NCBI RefSeq assembly: GCF_038502225.1
Contig: NC_091353.1
Location: 2,684,379 to 2,748,378, forward strand
Reading direction: 5' to 3'
DNA length: 64,000 bases
Source: Cherax quadricarinatus
Lineage: Eukaryota > Arthropoda > Malacostraca > Decapoda > Parastacidae
Shown: piece after piece, positions 22,319 through 31,855 of the stretch
Numbering within the stretch: the first letter of the stretch is position 1
How the letters are laid out: the number at the start of each line of letters is the position of its first letter
The notes under the pieces: generated by a model
Database searches by the model: none
The model's input: only the letters and a program-made list of their open reading frames with translations
Told to the model about the DNA's origin: nothing
Translations under genes and position numbers: made by a program

Positions 22319-22883
22319 GGTACAAGCGTGAAGGAGAGTACCTCGACATTATACACTACATATGGACCAAGAATACAAACCTCAGTGTCCAGGATGGTAA
22401 AAAATCTTCCCACTTAGAAGCGAATACCAATAAATATACTTAAGATTATTTCCTATCTTTCTAGCAAGCCCATGTAACTAGTTACAAACACTTCTAGCAA
22501 GGGATTCACAGACTTTTAAATATTTTTCGTGTGATCTGCATATTTTATCATCAGTCAGCTAATTACTAGCACGACTGATGTCAATTAGCTAACACCTCTG
22601 ATGCTTTAAAAACAGCCAGATGTGTCAGGTATAGCACATATTTGCTCAGCTCTGCCGTCATAATTACCCATTAATCCACTATAATCACTATAATTCCTTC
22701 AAATACAAAATGTACTAATTAACTTGAACGAGGGTCATTAACGGCTGCTTATCACCTGTGATCTAACAACAGTGTTTGTGATTACAGTATACTTAGTGTA
22801 TACACTGAGATACACACCTCTCAGTGTATATACACTGATATATATATATACACGAAAAACATTGATTCGTTACTGTAGTGAAC
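22319..22883. other. unique spacer with a relic of the palindromic 30-bp unit
   Basis: About 560 bp without long open frames. At 22796-22846 there is a 1.5-unit diverged copy of the 15356-15671 minisatellite (CAGTGTATATACACTG intact) followed by a short TA tract. If the minus-strand gene has a long 3' UTR it could reach here. I found no AATAAA or ATTAAA on the minus strand between 22319 and 23494. Confidence 0.7.
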
Positions 22884-23487
22884 ATGAGGGCTCTGATTGG
22901 TCACTAGGGCACACGTGAAGGCTCTGATTGGTCACTAGGGCACACGTGAAGGCTCTGATTGGTCACTAGGGCACACGTGAAGGCTCTGATTGGCCACTAG
23001 GGTTCTCACGAGAGCACTGATTGACCACTAGTGTCCAGATGAAGACTGATTGACAACTAGGGTTCTCACGAGACTGCTGATTGGCCACTAGTGTCCAGAT
23101 GAAGGCTCTGATTGGCCACTAGGGTTCTCACGAGACTGCTGATTGGCCACTAGTGCGAAGATGAAGACTCTGATTGGCCACTAGGGTTCTCACGAGACTG
23201 CTGATTGGCCAATAGTATCCAGATGAAGACTGATTGGCCACTAGGGTTCTCACGAGACTGCTGATTGGCCACTAGTGTCCAGATGAAGGCTCTGATTGGC
23301 CACTAGGGTTCTCACGAGACTGCTGATTGGCCACTAGTGCGAAGATGAAGACTCTGATTGGCCACTGGGGTTCTCACGAGACTGCTGATTGGCCAATAGT
23401 ATCCAGATGAAGACTGATTGGCCACTAGGGTTCTCACGAGACTGCTGATTGGCCACTAGTGTCCAGGTGAAGGCTCTGACTGGTCAT
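22884..23487. repeat. 31/62-bp ATTGG-rich array with 184-bp higher-order unit
   Basis: The left part (22884-22985) is a simple 31-bp repeat with CTCTGATTGGTCACTAGGG. It then becomes a 62-bp dimer (GATTGGCCACTAGTGTCC and GATTGGCCACTAGGGTTC halves). Three dimers plus a 2-bp deletion make a 184-bp unit, seen from GTGTCC at 23091, 23275 and 23459. Nearly every unit has ATTGG, the reverse complement of CCAAT. The array ends about 8 bp from the stop codon of the minus-strand gene, so it is probably in its 3' UTR. Confidence 0.9.
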
Positions 23488-23494
23488 TAGTGAG

Positions 23495-23583
23495 TTAGAC
23501 GAATGTTGTGATGGTGGTGTGTGGCGCGGCGGTGTTCTTATGGAACTTGGAGATTCTTCTGCGTCTGTTGGGACGAACAAACT
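23495..23583 (-). CDS. dap: CIP/KIP CDK inhibitor, exon 2 (C-terminal, PIP-box/NLS exon)
   Basis: Predicted last coding exon, read right to left. A strong 3' splice site, TTTTCTCTCTCCACACAG, ends at 23584, and the exon then encodes the C-terminal 29 residues to a TAA at 23497-23495. With one base left over from exon 1 the first codon becomes GAG. The peptide EFVRPNRRRRISKFHKN continues the exon-1 end QSCIT, giving Q-x-x-I-T-E-F-V followed by four arginines. This matches, position by position, the PCNA-binding/nuclear-localisation tail of p21-type inhibitors (Q, hydrophobic at 4, T at 5, acidic at 6, aromatic at 7, basic at 12). Position 8, usually aromatic, is Val. Exon lengths 1198 + 89 = 1287 nt are divisible by three. 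Later AG sites would shift the frame to a short, unrelated tail. No transcript evidence is available here. Confidence 0.75.
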
Positions 23584-23649
23584 CTGTGTGGAGAGAGAAA
23601 ACTGAACTTAGCAAATAACTGAGAGATAGACAGGAAGATAGATAGATAC

Positions 23650-26600
23650 AGACACAGGAGAATGAGAAACAAACTGGCAGAAAGAGAGAAAGAGAGGGAC
23701 AATGAGAGACAGACGCAGGAGAATGAGAAACAAACAGGCAGAAAGGGAGAAAGAGAGGGACATTGAGAGACAAAGACACAGGAGAATGAGAAACAAACAG
23801 GCAGAAAGAGAGAGAGAGAGGAACATTGAGAGACAGACACAGGAGAATGAGAAACAAACAGGCAGAAAGGGAGAGAGGTACAATGAGAGGCAGACACAGG
23901 AGAATGAGAAACAAACAGGGAGAAAGAGAGGGAGATTGAGAGACAAAGACACAGGAGAATGAGAAACAAACAGGCAGAAAGGGAGAAAGAGAGGGACATT
24001 GAGAGACAGACACAGGAGAATGAGAAACAAACAGGCAGAAAGAGAGAAAGAGAGGGACAATGAGAGGCAGACACAGGAGAATGAGAAACAAACAGGCAGA
24101 AAGGGAGAAAGAGAGGGACATTGAGAGACAGACACAGGAGAATGAGAAACAAACAGGCAGAAAGGGAGAAAGAGAGGGACAATGAGAGGCAGACACAGGA
24201 GAATGAGAAACAAACAGGCAGAAAGTGAGAAAGAGAGGGACATTGAGAGACAGACACAGGAGAATGAGAAACAAACAGGCAGAAAGTGAGAAAGAGAGGG
24301 ACATTGAGCGACAGACACAGGAGAATGAGAAACAAACAGGCAGAAAGGGAGAAAGAGAGGGACAATGAGAGGCAGACACAGGAGAATGAGAAACAAACAG
24401 GCAGAAAGGGAGAAAGAGAGAGACAATGAGAGGCAGACACAGGAGAATGAGAAACAAACAGGGAGAAAGAGAGGGAGATTGAGAGACAAAGACACAGGAG
24501 AATGAGAAACAAACAGGCAGAAAGGGAGAAAGAGAGGGACATTGAGAGACAGACACAGGAGAATGAGAAACAAACAGGGACATTGAGAGACAAAGACACA
24601 GGAGAATGAGAAACAAACAGGCAGAAAGGGAGAGAGGGACAATGAGAGGCAAACACAGGAGAATGAGAAACAAACAGGCAGAAAGGGAGAAAGAGAGGGA
24701 GATTGAGAGACAAAGACACAGGAGAATGAGAAACGAACAGGCAGAAAGGGAGAAAGAGAGGGACATTGAGAGACAGACACAGAAGAATGAGAAACAAACA
24801 GGCAGAAAGGGAGAAAGAGAGAGACAATGAGAGGCAGACACAGGAGAATGAGAAACAAACAGGGAGAAAGAGAGGGAGATTGAGAGACAAAGACACAGGA
24901 GAATGAGAAACAAACAGGCAGAAAGGGAGAAAGAGAGGGACATTGAGAGACAGACACAGGAGAATGAGAAACAAACAGGGAGAAAGGGAGAAAGAGGGAC
25001 ATTGAGAGACAGACACAGGAGAATGAGAAACAAACAGGCAAAAAGGGAGAACGAGAGGGACAATGAGAGGCAGACACAGGAGAATGAGAAACAAACAGGC
25101 AGAAAGGGAGAAAGAGAGGGACATTGAGAGGCAGACACAGGAGAATGAGAAACAAACAGGCAGAAAGGGAGAAAGAGAGGGAGATTGAGAGACAGACACA
25201 GGAGAATGAGAAACAAACAGGCAGAAAGGGAGAAAGAGAGGGACATTGAGAGGCAGACACAGGAGAATGAGAAACAAACAGGCAGAAAGGGAGAAAGAGG
25301 GACATTGAGAGACAGACACAGGAGAATGAGAAACAAACAGGCAGAAAGGGAGAAAGAGAGGGACATTGAGAGACAAAGACACAGGAGAATGAGAAACAAA
25401 CAGGCAGAAAGGGAGAAAGAGAGGGACATTGAGAGACAAAGACACAGGAGAATGAGAAACAAACAGGCAGAAAGGGAGAAAGAGAGGGACATTGAGAGAC
25501 AAAGACACAGGAGAATGAGAAACAAACAGGCAGAAAGGGAGAAAGAGAGGGACATTGAGAGACAAAGACACAGGAGAATGAGAAACAAACAGGCAGAAAG
25601 GGAGAAAGAGAGGGACATTGAGAGACAAAGACACAGGAGAATGAGAAACAAACAGGCAGAAAGGGAGAAAGAGAGGGACATTGAGAGACAAAGACACAGG
25701 AGAATGAGAAACAAACAGGCAGAAAGGGAGAAAGAGAGGGACATTGAGAGACAAACACAGGAGAATGAGAAACAAACAGGCAGAAAGGGAGAAAGAGAGG
25801 GACAATGAGAGACAGACACAGGAGAATGAGAAACAAACAGGCAGAAAGGGAGAAAGAGAGGGACATTGAGAGACAGACACAGGAGAATGAGAAACAAACA
25901 GGCAGAAAGGGAGAAAGAGGGACATTGAGAGACAGACACAGGAGAATGAGAAACAAACAGGCAGAAAGGGAGAAAGAGAGGGACATTGAGAGACAGACAC
26001 AGGAGAATGAGAAACAAACAGGCAGAAAGGGAGAAAGAGAGGGACATTGAGAGACAAAGACACAGGAGAATGAGAAACAAACAGGCAGAAAGTGAGAAAG
26101 AGAGGGACATTGAGCGACAGACACAGGAGAATGAGAAACAAACAGGCAGAAAGGGAGAAAGAGAGGGACATTGAGAGACAAACACAGGAGAATGAGAAAC
26201 AAACAGGCAGAAAGGGAGAAAGAGAGGGACATTGAGAGACAAACACAGGAGAATGAGAAACAAACAGACAGAAAGTGAGAAAGAGAGGGACATTGAGAGG
26301 CAGACACAGGAGAATGAGAAACAAACAGGCAGAAAGGGAGAAAGAGAGGGACAATGAGAGACAGACACAGGAGAATGAGAAACAAACAGGCAGAAAGGGA
26401 GAAAGAGAGGGACAATGAGAGACAGACACAGGAGAATGAGAAACAAACAGGCAGAAAGGGAGAAAGAGAGGGACAATGAGAGACAGACACAGGAGAATGA
26501 GAAACAAACAGGCAGAAAGGGAGAAAGAGAGGGACATTGAGAGACAAAGACACAGGAGAATGAGAAACAAACAGGCAGAAAGTGAGAAAGAGAGGGACAT

Positions 26601-26965
26601 TGAGAGACAGACACAGGAGAATGAGAAACAAACAGGCAGAAAGGGAGAAAGAGAGGGACAATGAGAGACAGACACAGGAGAATGAGAAACAAACAGGCAG
26701 AAAGGGAGAAAGAGAGGGACAATGAGAGACAGACACAGGAGAATGAGAAACAAACAGGCAGAAAGGGAGAAAGAGAGGGACAATGAGAGACAGACACAGG
26801 AGAATGAGAAACAAACAGGCAGAAAGGGAGAAAGAGAGGGACAATGAGAGACAGACACAGGAGAATGAGAAACAAACAGGCAGAAAGGGAGAAAGAGAGG
26901 GACAATGAGAGACAGACACAGGAGAATGAGAAACAAACAGGCAGAAAGGGAGAAAGAGAGACAAA
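23650..26965. repeat. 61-bp satellite array (61/63-bp units), about 54 copies, intronic
   Basis: The plus strand is purine-rich: GAGAAACAAACAGGCAGAAA, GGGAGAAAGAGAGGGACATT, then GAGAGACAGACACAGGAGAA. Units are 61 bp, or 63 bp where ACAGACAC becomes ACAAAGACAC. A run of 63-bp units at about 25316-25745 looks recently amplified. A few shorter units occur near 23860, 24580 and 24620. All three minus-strand frames stay open for over 1100 codons, because TTA, CTA and TCA are absent on the plus strand. These frames are low-complexity artefacts, not proteins. Within the array I saw essentially no CT on the plus strand, that is no AG on the gene's sense strand. Confidence 0.95.
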
Positions 26966-27221
26966 AAGAGACTGAGAGGGGAGAAAGAGAAAGAAATATA
27001 AAGACGAATAAATATGAAAGACAGGTATAAATAAGAGCACTGAAGAAACAGAGGTAAAAGATGGAAAGAGGAAAACATAGAAGAAAATATAGAAGGAAAA
27101 AATCTCAACTTTAAATTACAATTTTTCCTAAAATATTATTTTATTAATTTTAAATATTGGTTAAGCTAATCTATATTAGGTTAAATTAATAATAATAAAT
27201 ATTAAATATCTACATTAGGTA
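26966..27221. other. AT-rich intronic sequence
   Basis: A decaying edge of the purine-rich satellite (to about 27090) followed by AT-rich sequence. No independent feature was seen. It lies within the predicted intron. Confidence 0.6.
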
Positions 27222-27223
27222 AA

Positions 27224-27281
<58 letters not shown>

Positions 27282-27288
27282 TAATAAT

Positions 27289-27354
<66 letters not shown>
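27222..27354. repeat. (AAT)n trinucleotide microsatellite
   Basis: About 130 bp of nearly pure AAT repeat with one interruption near 27280. On the gene's sense strand it is (TTA)n, starting within the first 10 bases of the predicted intron. Reading through the donor would give a poly-Leu/Tyr tail, which is clearly not coding. Confidence 0.95.
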
Positions 27355-27358
27355 TTAC

Positions 27359-28556
27359 CTGTTATACAGCTCTGGCGGAGTGAAATTTGAATGGGGTTTG
27401 ATACACCGCTGCCAGCCGTAGTTCTCGCTCGTTTGTATTGCTTCACTTCGGTGCCAGACGTAGTTCTCGCTCGTTTGTATTGCTTCACTTCGCTGCCAGA
27501 CGCAGATGTATCGTTAATAAACGTGGCTGCGTCGTTATTAGACTTAGATACGTCGTTATTGGACGTTAATGCGTCGTTCTTCGGTGCAGTTGCCTCGCTG
27601 CCAGACGATGATTCGTCGTTTTCATACTGTGCGATCTGGCTGCCAGACGTAGACGCGTCTTTCGTATTTTTTCCTCTGACGTTGCCAGACGTAAGTGAGT
27701 CCTTCACTGACGTACATGTGTCGCTTGACGTAAGCGTAACGATGTTTGACGGCGATATGTTCTTAGATACAGATGTGTCGTTATATGACGGAGAGATCCC
27801 GCTGCCAGACGTAGTGGTGCCGTTGTTGCATGGCATTGACGAAACAGTGTGGGTGCCAGACGTAGGTGACACAGCAGTGTGGGTGTCAGACGCAGGTAAC
27901 GCAACAGTGTGGGTGCCAGACGCAGGTAACGCAACAGTGTGGGTGCCAGACGCAGGTGATGCAACGGTGTGGATGCTAGACGCGGGTGACGCAGCAGTAT
28001 GGGTGCCAGGCGCATGTGACGCAACAGTGTGGGTGCCAGACGTAGGTAACGCAGTAGTGTAGGTACCAGACGCAGGTGATGCAACAGTGTGGGTGTCAGA
28101 CGTAGGTGACGTAGCAGTGTGGGTGCCAGACGCAGGTGACGGAACAGCGTGGGTGCCAGACGCAGGTGACGCAACAGTGTGGGTGCCAGACGCAGGTGAC
28201 GCAACAGTGTGGGTGCCAGACGCAGGTGACGCAACAGTGTGGGTGCCAGACGCAGGTGACGCAACAGTGTGGGTGCCAAACGCAAGTGAGTGGCGGTCAG
28301 TAAGTACAGTGGCACTGACCAGGTCACTGTGGTGGTCAGGAAGTACTGTGGCACTAACCAGGTCACTGCAGGTCACACGCTGCCACCGGAAGTGACCTTC
28401 GTTCACCGGAACTTCTCTTATTGGATCAAAATTCCATTTTTTTCTGAATTCCTGGGCCGAGATGGTGAGGAGTGACTCTGCCAGTTGTAGGTTGTGTTTA
28501 CTGTGGCTTAGGCCTAGAGGGAGCGCCCTCCTGGCTGAGCCTACACGCTTCACCAT
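27359..28556 (-). CDS. dap: CIP/KIP-type cyclin-dependent kinase inhibitor, exon 1 (dacapo-like)
   Basis: Predicted to bind cyclin-CDK complexes and restrain the cell cycle in the nucleus, as p21, p27 and dacapo do. Start chosen: ATG at 28556-28554, which has A at -3 and G at +4; an ATG just before it (28559) and one at 28604 are alternatives. Residues about 8-62 form the CDK-inhibitor domain: RRALPLG (RxL cyclin-docking), a 27-residue spacing from that Gly to Trp41 identical to human p21 by my count, then KKWNFDP and FRWQRV. Residues 65-91 contain a duplicated SDLVSATVL segment. Residues about 95-239 are a TVASPASGTH-type 10-residue repeat. Then a Ser/Asn/Asp-rich linker follows, and a doubled KQYKRARTT (about 358-380) that may be a nuclear signal. 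The exon ends ...QSCIT plus one base at a good donor. At 428 residues the spliced protein is longer than usual family members (about 160-320), owing to the repeats. The FYxRP-like CDK-blocking motif is not seen. Identity is from motif reading, not a database search. Confidence 0.8.
27424..27507 (-). repeat. 42-bp coding duplication (KQYKRARTT segment)
   Basis: Two 42-bp copies (GTTCTCGCTCGTTTGTATTG begins at 27421 and again at 27463) encode the duplicated basic segment near the end of exon 1. The duplication is in frame and nearly identical. Confidence 0.88.
27840..28285 (-). repeat. 30-bp coding minisatellite in exon 1, about 15 units
   Basis: Plus-strand units of 30 bp contain GTGGGTGCCAGACGCAGGTG and ACGCAACAGT. 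On the minus strand each unit encodes about ten residues of type TVASPASGTH. Units differ at scattered positions, but the length stays a multiple of three throughout, as expected if the array is translated. The rightmost units (28130-28275) are the most alike. Confidence 0.93.
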
Positions 28557-29060
28557 CATTCTAGCTCTTGGTCTCCAGGGTTTGAGAGGCTGGAGGATGA
28601 CCATTATCTGGGCGGGTGACGAAGATCTCACTCAGACGGAGGCTGGAGCCGCACTGAACATTAGTGACGTAGCAGACACTGAGGTAAGCTCCGCCCCTCG
28701 ATCACCTGATTGGTCAGCTGCTGTAAATGATGTCATAGATCTTCTTTACCGTCATAAGTGACGTCATAGATCGTCTTTACCACCTCTACCTTCTTTCTCA
28801 TTTCTCATCTTTATTTATACTATTATTCTAAAATTATTACATCGAAATTTATATTGAAGGAAAGCAGTTTATATATATATAATAAGTGTCAATACAATCT
28901 GGCAACTTTTGTAGACTCAAGCAGACTCCTCTATGACGTCACTGACAAGCGAGCATTCTATTGGCCACGAGTAAGATGTCAGGGACAAGAAGGCACCTCA
29001 TTGGCCACAAATACGACGTTATAGACAAGCAAACACCTTACTGGCCAGTCGTAATGAAAT
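28557..29060 (-). promoter_or_regulatory. putative promoter/upstream region of the CDK inhibitor gene
   Basis: Going upstream from the start codon on the minus strand: a GC-box (CCGCCCC at 28691-28697), an inverted CCAAT box (ATTGG at 28709-28713), a perfect CRE palindrome TGACGTCA at 28759-28766 and a second at 28934-28941. Further ATTGG sites lie at 28960-28964 and 29000-29004. The outer part (about 28930-29060) is an imperfect three-copy repeat of about 40-50 bp. The transcription start is not visible, and an upstream untranslated exon cannot be excluded. Confidence 0.5.
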
Positions 29061-29097
29061 TCTCACGTGATAGGTGGATAGACTCACTTTTATTATT

Positions 29098-29292
29098 GTA
29101 CGTAACGTAGCAACGTAACAACACAACGTAAGGTAACGTAATAAATAACATAACAAGTAACGTAATAACGTAACGTAACAAGTAACGTAATTACTACTAT
29201 TATTACTACTACTATCATTACTACTATTATTACTACTACTACCATTACTACTATTATTACTACTACTACTGTCATTACTGCTGTACTACTAT
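29098..29292. repeat. AACGTA minisatellite and TAC/TAT microsatellite
   Basis: 29098-29190 is made of irregular GTAACGTAAC units. 29190-29292 is an imperfect ACT/ATT trinucleotide tract with TATCATT interruptions that grades into the CTG tract. Confidence 0.88.
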
Positions 29293-30759
29293 CATTTACT
29301 GCTACTGTTACTGCTGCTGTCATTGCTGCTAATTGCTGCTACTATTGCTCTACTGTCGTACTGCCTGTGCTGCTACTGTCATTGCTACTGCTGGTACTGC
29401 TGCTATCATTGCGCTGTTGTTGCTGCTGCTGTCATTGCTACTGTTATTGCTGCTGTCATTGCTGCTGCTGTCATTTGCTGCTGCTGTTGCTGCTGCTGTC
29501 ATTTGCTCTGCTGTTACTGCTGCTGTCGTTGCTGCTGTCATTGCTGCTGCTGTTGCTGCTGCCCATCATTTACTGCTGTCATTGCTGCTGCTGTTGCTGC
29601 TGCTATCATTTGCTACTGCTGTTACTGCTGCTATCATTGCTACGCCGGTGCTGCTGCTATTGCTGCTGCTATCATTTGCTGCTGTCGTTGCTGCTGTTGC
29701 TGCTATCATTGCTGCTGCTGTTATACTGCTATCGTTGCTGCTACTGTATACTGCTGTCATTTGCTGCTATTGTTACTGCTGCTGTCATTTGCTACTGTTG
29801 TACTACTATCATTGCTACTGCTATCGTTGCTGCTGCTATTGCTGCTGCTATCATTGCACTACTGTTACTGCTACTGTAAATTTGCTGCTATCATTGCTGC
29901 TGCACTATTGCTACTACCTATCGTTCGCGTATCATTGCCATAGTGCTGCTGCTGTCATTGCTGCTGCTGTTGCTGCTGCTATCGTTGCACTGCTATCATT
30001 GCTGCTGCTATTGCTGCTGCTGTCGTTTGCTGCCACTGTTGCTGCTGCTATCATTTGCTGCTACTGTTACTGCTATCGTTTGCTGCTACTTTAATTGCTG
30101 CTGCTATCGTTACTGCTGTCATTTGCTGCTGCTGTTGCTGCTGTCGTTGCTGCTACTTTATTGCTGCTGCTGTCGTTGCTGCTATCATTGCGCTGCTGCT
30201 GTTACTGCCTGCTGTCATTGCTGCTGCTGTTGCTGCTATCATTGCTGCTGCTATTGCTGCTGCTATCACATTTACGCCACTGCTATTGCTGCTGCTATCC
30301 GTTGCTGCTATCATTGCTGCTGCTGTGCTGCTGCTGTGTTTACTGCTGCTATTGCTGCCTTTATCGTTGCTGCTATTGCTGCTGCTATCGTTACTGCTAT
30401 CATTGCTACTGCTGTTGCTGCTGCTATCAAATTGCTACTGCTATTGCTGCTGCTATCATTGCTGCTGCTATTGCTGCTGCTATCATTGCTGCTAATTATT
30501 GCTGCTGCTATCGTTTGCTGCTGTTGTTGCTGCTGTCGTTGCTGCTGCTATCGTTTGGCTGCTCGCTATTGCTGCTGCTGTTGCTGCTGCTATCGGTGCT
30601 GCTGCTGTTATACTGCTATCATTGCTGCTGCTGTTGCTGCTGCTGTCGTTGCTGCTGTTATTGCTGCTGCTGTCGTTTGCTGCTGCTGGTACTGCGCTAT
30701 TTATGCTGCTGCTGTTGCTGCTGCTATGCTGTTGCTGTAACGCTGCTGCTGTTGCTGTA

Positions 30760-30805
<46 letters not shown>

Positions 30806-31770
30806 TTGCTGTTGCTGCTGCTGCTGTTGCTGCTGCTGGTACTGCTGCTGCTGCTGCTGGCCAAAAAACAGCAACCGCTGTTGTTGTGCTGCTGTTGCTG
30901 CTGCTGCTGTTGCTGCTGCTGCTGTTGCTGCTGCTGTTGTTGATGATGCTGCTGTTGCTGCTCGCTGCTGGTACTGCTGCTGCGTGCTATATACTGTTGC
31001 TGCTGCTATTGCTGCTATTGCTGCTGCTGCTGTTGTTGCTGCTGCTGATGCTGCTGCTGCTGTTGCTGCTGCTGCTGTTGCTGCTGCTGCTATTGCTGCT
31101 GCTGGTGCTGCTGCTGCTGCTGTTGCTAACCTTTTTATTGCTGCTGGTGCTGTTGCTGCTGCTGCTGTTGCTGCTGCTATTGCTGCTGCTGCTGTGTTTG
31201 TTGCCTGCTGCTGCTGTTGCTGTACTGCTGCTGTTAGTAACTTGCTGTTGGTGATGCTGCTATTGCTGCTGCTGCTGTTGCTTAACGGTTGCTGTTGCTG
31301 CTGCCTGTTGCTGCTGTTGTATTGCTTTGCTGCTGCTGTTGCTGCCATTTGCTGTTATTTGCTGCTGCCTGTTGCTGCTGCTGTTGTTGCTGCTGCTGCT
31401 GTTGCTGCCGACGCTTGTTGCTGCTGCTCACTGTTGCTGCTGTTGCTGTTGCTGCTGCTGCTATTGCTGCTGTTGGTGTTATTGCTGCTGCTGTTGGAGC
31501 TGCTGCTGTTGTTGCTGCTGCTGCTATTGCTGCTGCTGCTGCTGCTGTGCTGGCAACAACGCTGTGTGCTGCTGCTGGTTGCTGCTGCTGCTGCTGTTGC
31601 TGCTGTTGCCAATTTGCTGCTGCTGCGTTGCTGCTGTTGCTGTTATTGCTGCTGCTGTTGCTGCTGCTGCTATTGCTGCTGCTGCTGTTGCTGCTGCTGT
31701 TGCTGTGTTTGCATTTATTTGCTGCTGCTGGGTGCCATGCTGCTGTTGCTGCTGCTGTTGCTGCTGCTGT
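29293..31770. repeat. 2.5-kb imperfect CTG/CAG trinucleotide tract
   Basis: 29293-30700 is built from TGCTGCTGCTATCATT and TGCTGCTGCTGTCATT-type units. 30700-31770 is nearly pure GCT with regular GTT interruptions (GCTGCTGCTGTT, 12 bp). The plus frames read poly-Leu, poly-Ala or poly-Cys and the minus frames poly-Gln, Ser/Asn or Ala/Thr. All long frames here are artefacts, since no non-repeat protein sequence accompanies them. Confidence 0.95.
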
Positions 31771-31855
31771 TACTATTATTACTACTACTATTACTACTAC
31801 TACTATTACTGCTACTGCTAATGCTACTATTATCACTACTACTATTACCATCTCT
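31771..31855. repeat. TTACTAC microsatellite
   Basis: A short tract of TTACTACTACTA with interruptions joins the CTG tract to the next minisatellite. Confidence 0.85.

Larger units (their letters stand above)
23584..27358 (-). other. dap: predicted phase-1 intron of the CDK inhibitor gene
   Basis: The donor reads CAG|GTAAAT at 27361-27353 and the acceptor CCACACAG|AG at 23590-23582, both close to consensus. The 3775-bp intron begins with a TTA microsatellite 6 bp from the donor and is mostly the 61-bp satellite. Known p21 and p27 genes also place an intron late in the coding region before a short C-terminal exon, which fits. Alternative AGs lie in the 60 bp before the chosen acceptor but do not keep the conserved tail in frame. 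Confidence 0.7.

Noticed and set aside
23495..27108. Three overlapping minus-strand frames of 1130-1180 residues, Leu/Ser/Phe/Cys-rich, resembling membrane proteins
   Set aside because: They are translations of the purine-rich 61-bp satellite in all three frames. Only the last ~29 codons of one frame are likely coding, as exon 2.
27210..27358. Poly-Leu/Tyr C-terminus of the CDK inhibitor by reading through the donor
   Set aside because: It would translate an AAT microsatellite. The CAG|GTAAAT donor and the matching exon 2 give a conserved tail instead.
27391..28395. Plus-strand frames with VPDAGDATVW-type repeats
   Set aside because: They are shadows of the minus-strand coding minisatellite. 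The minus frame has the CDI motifs, splice sites and conserved tail; the plus frames break at 28062.
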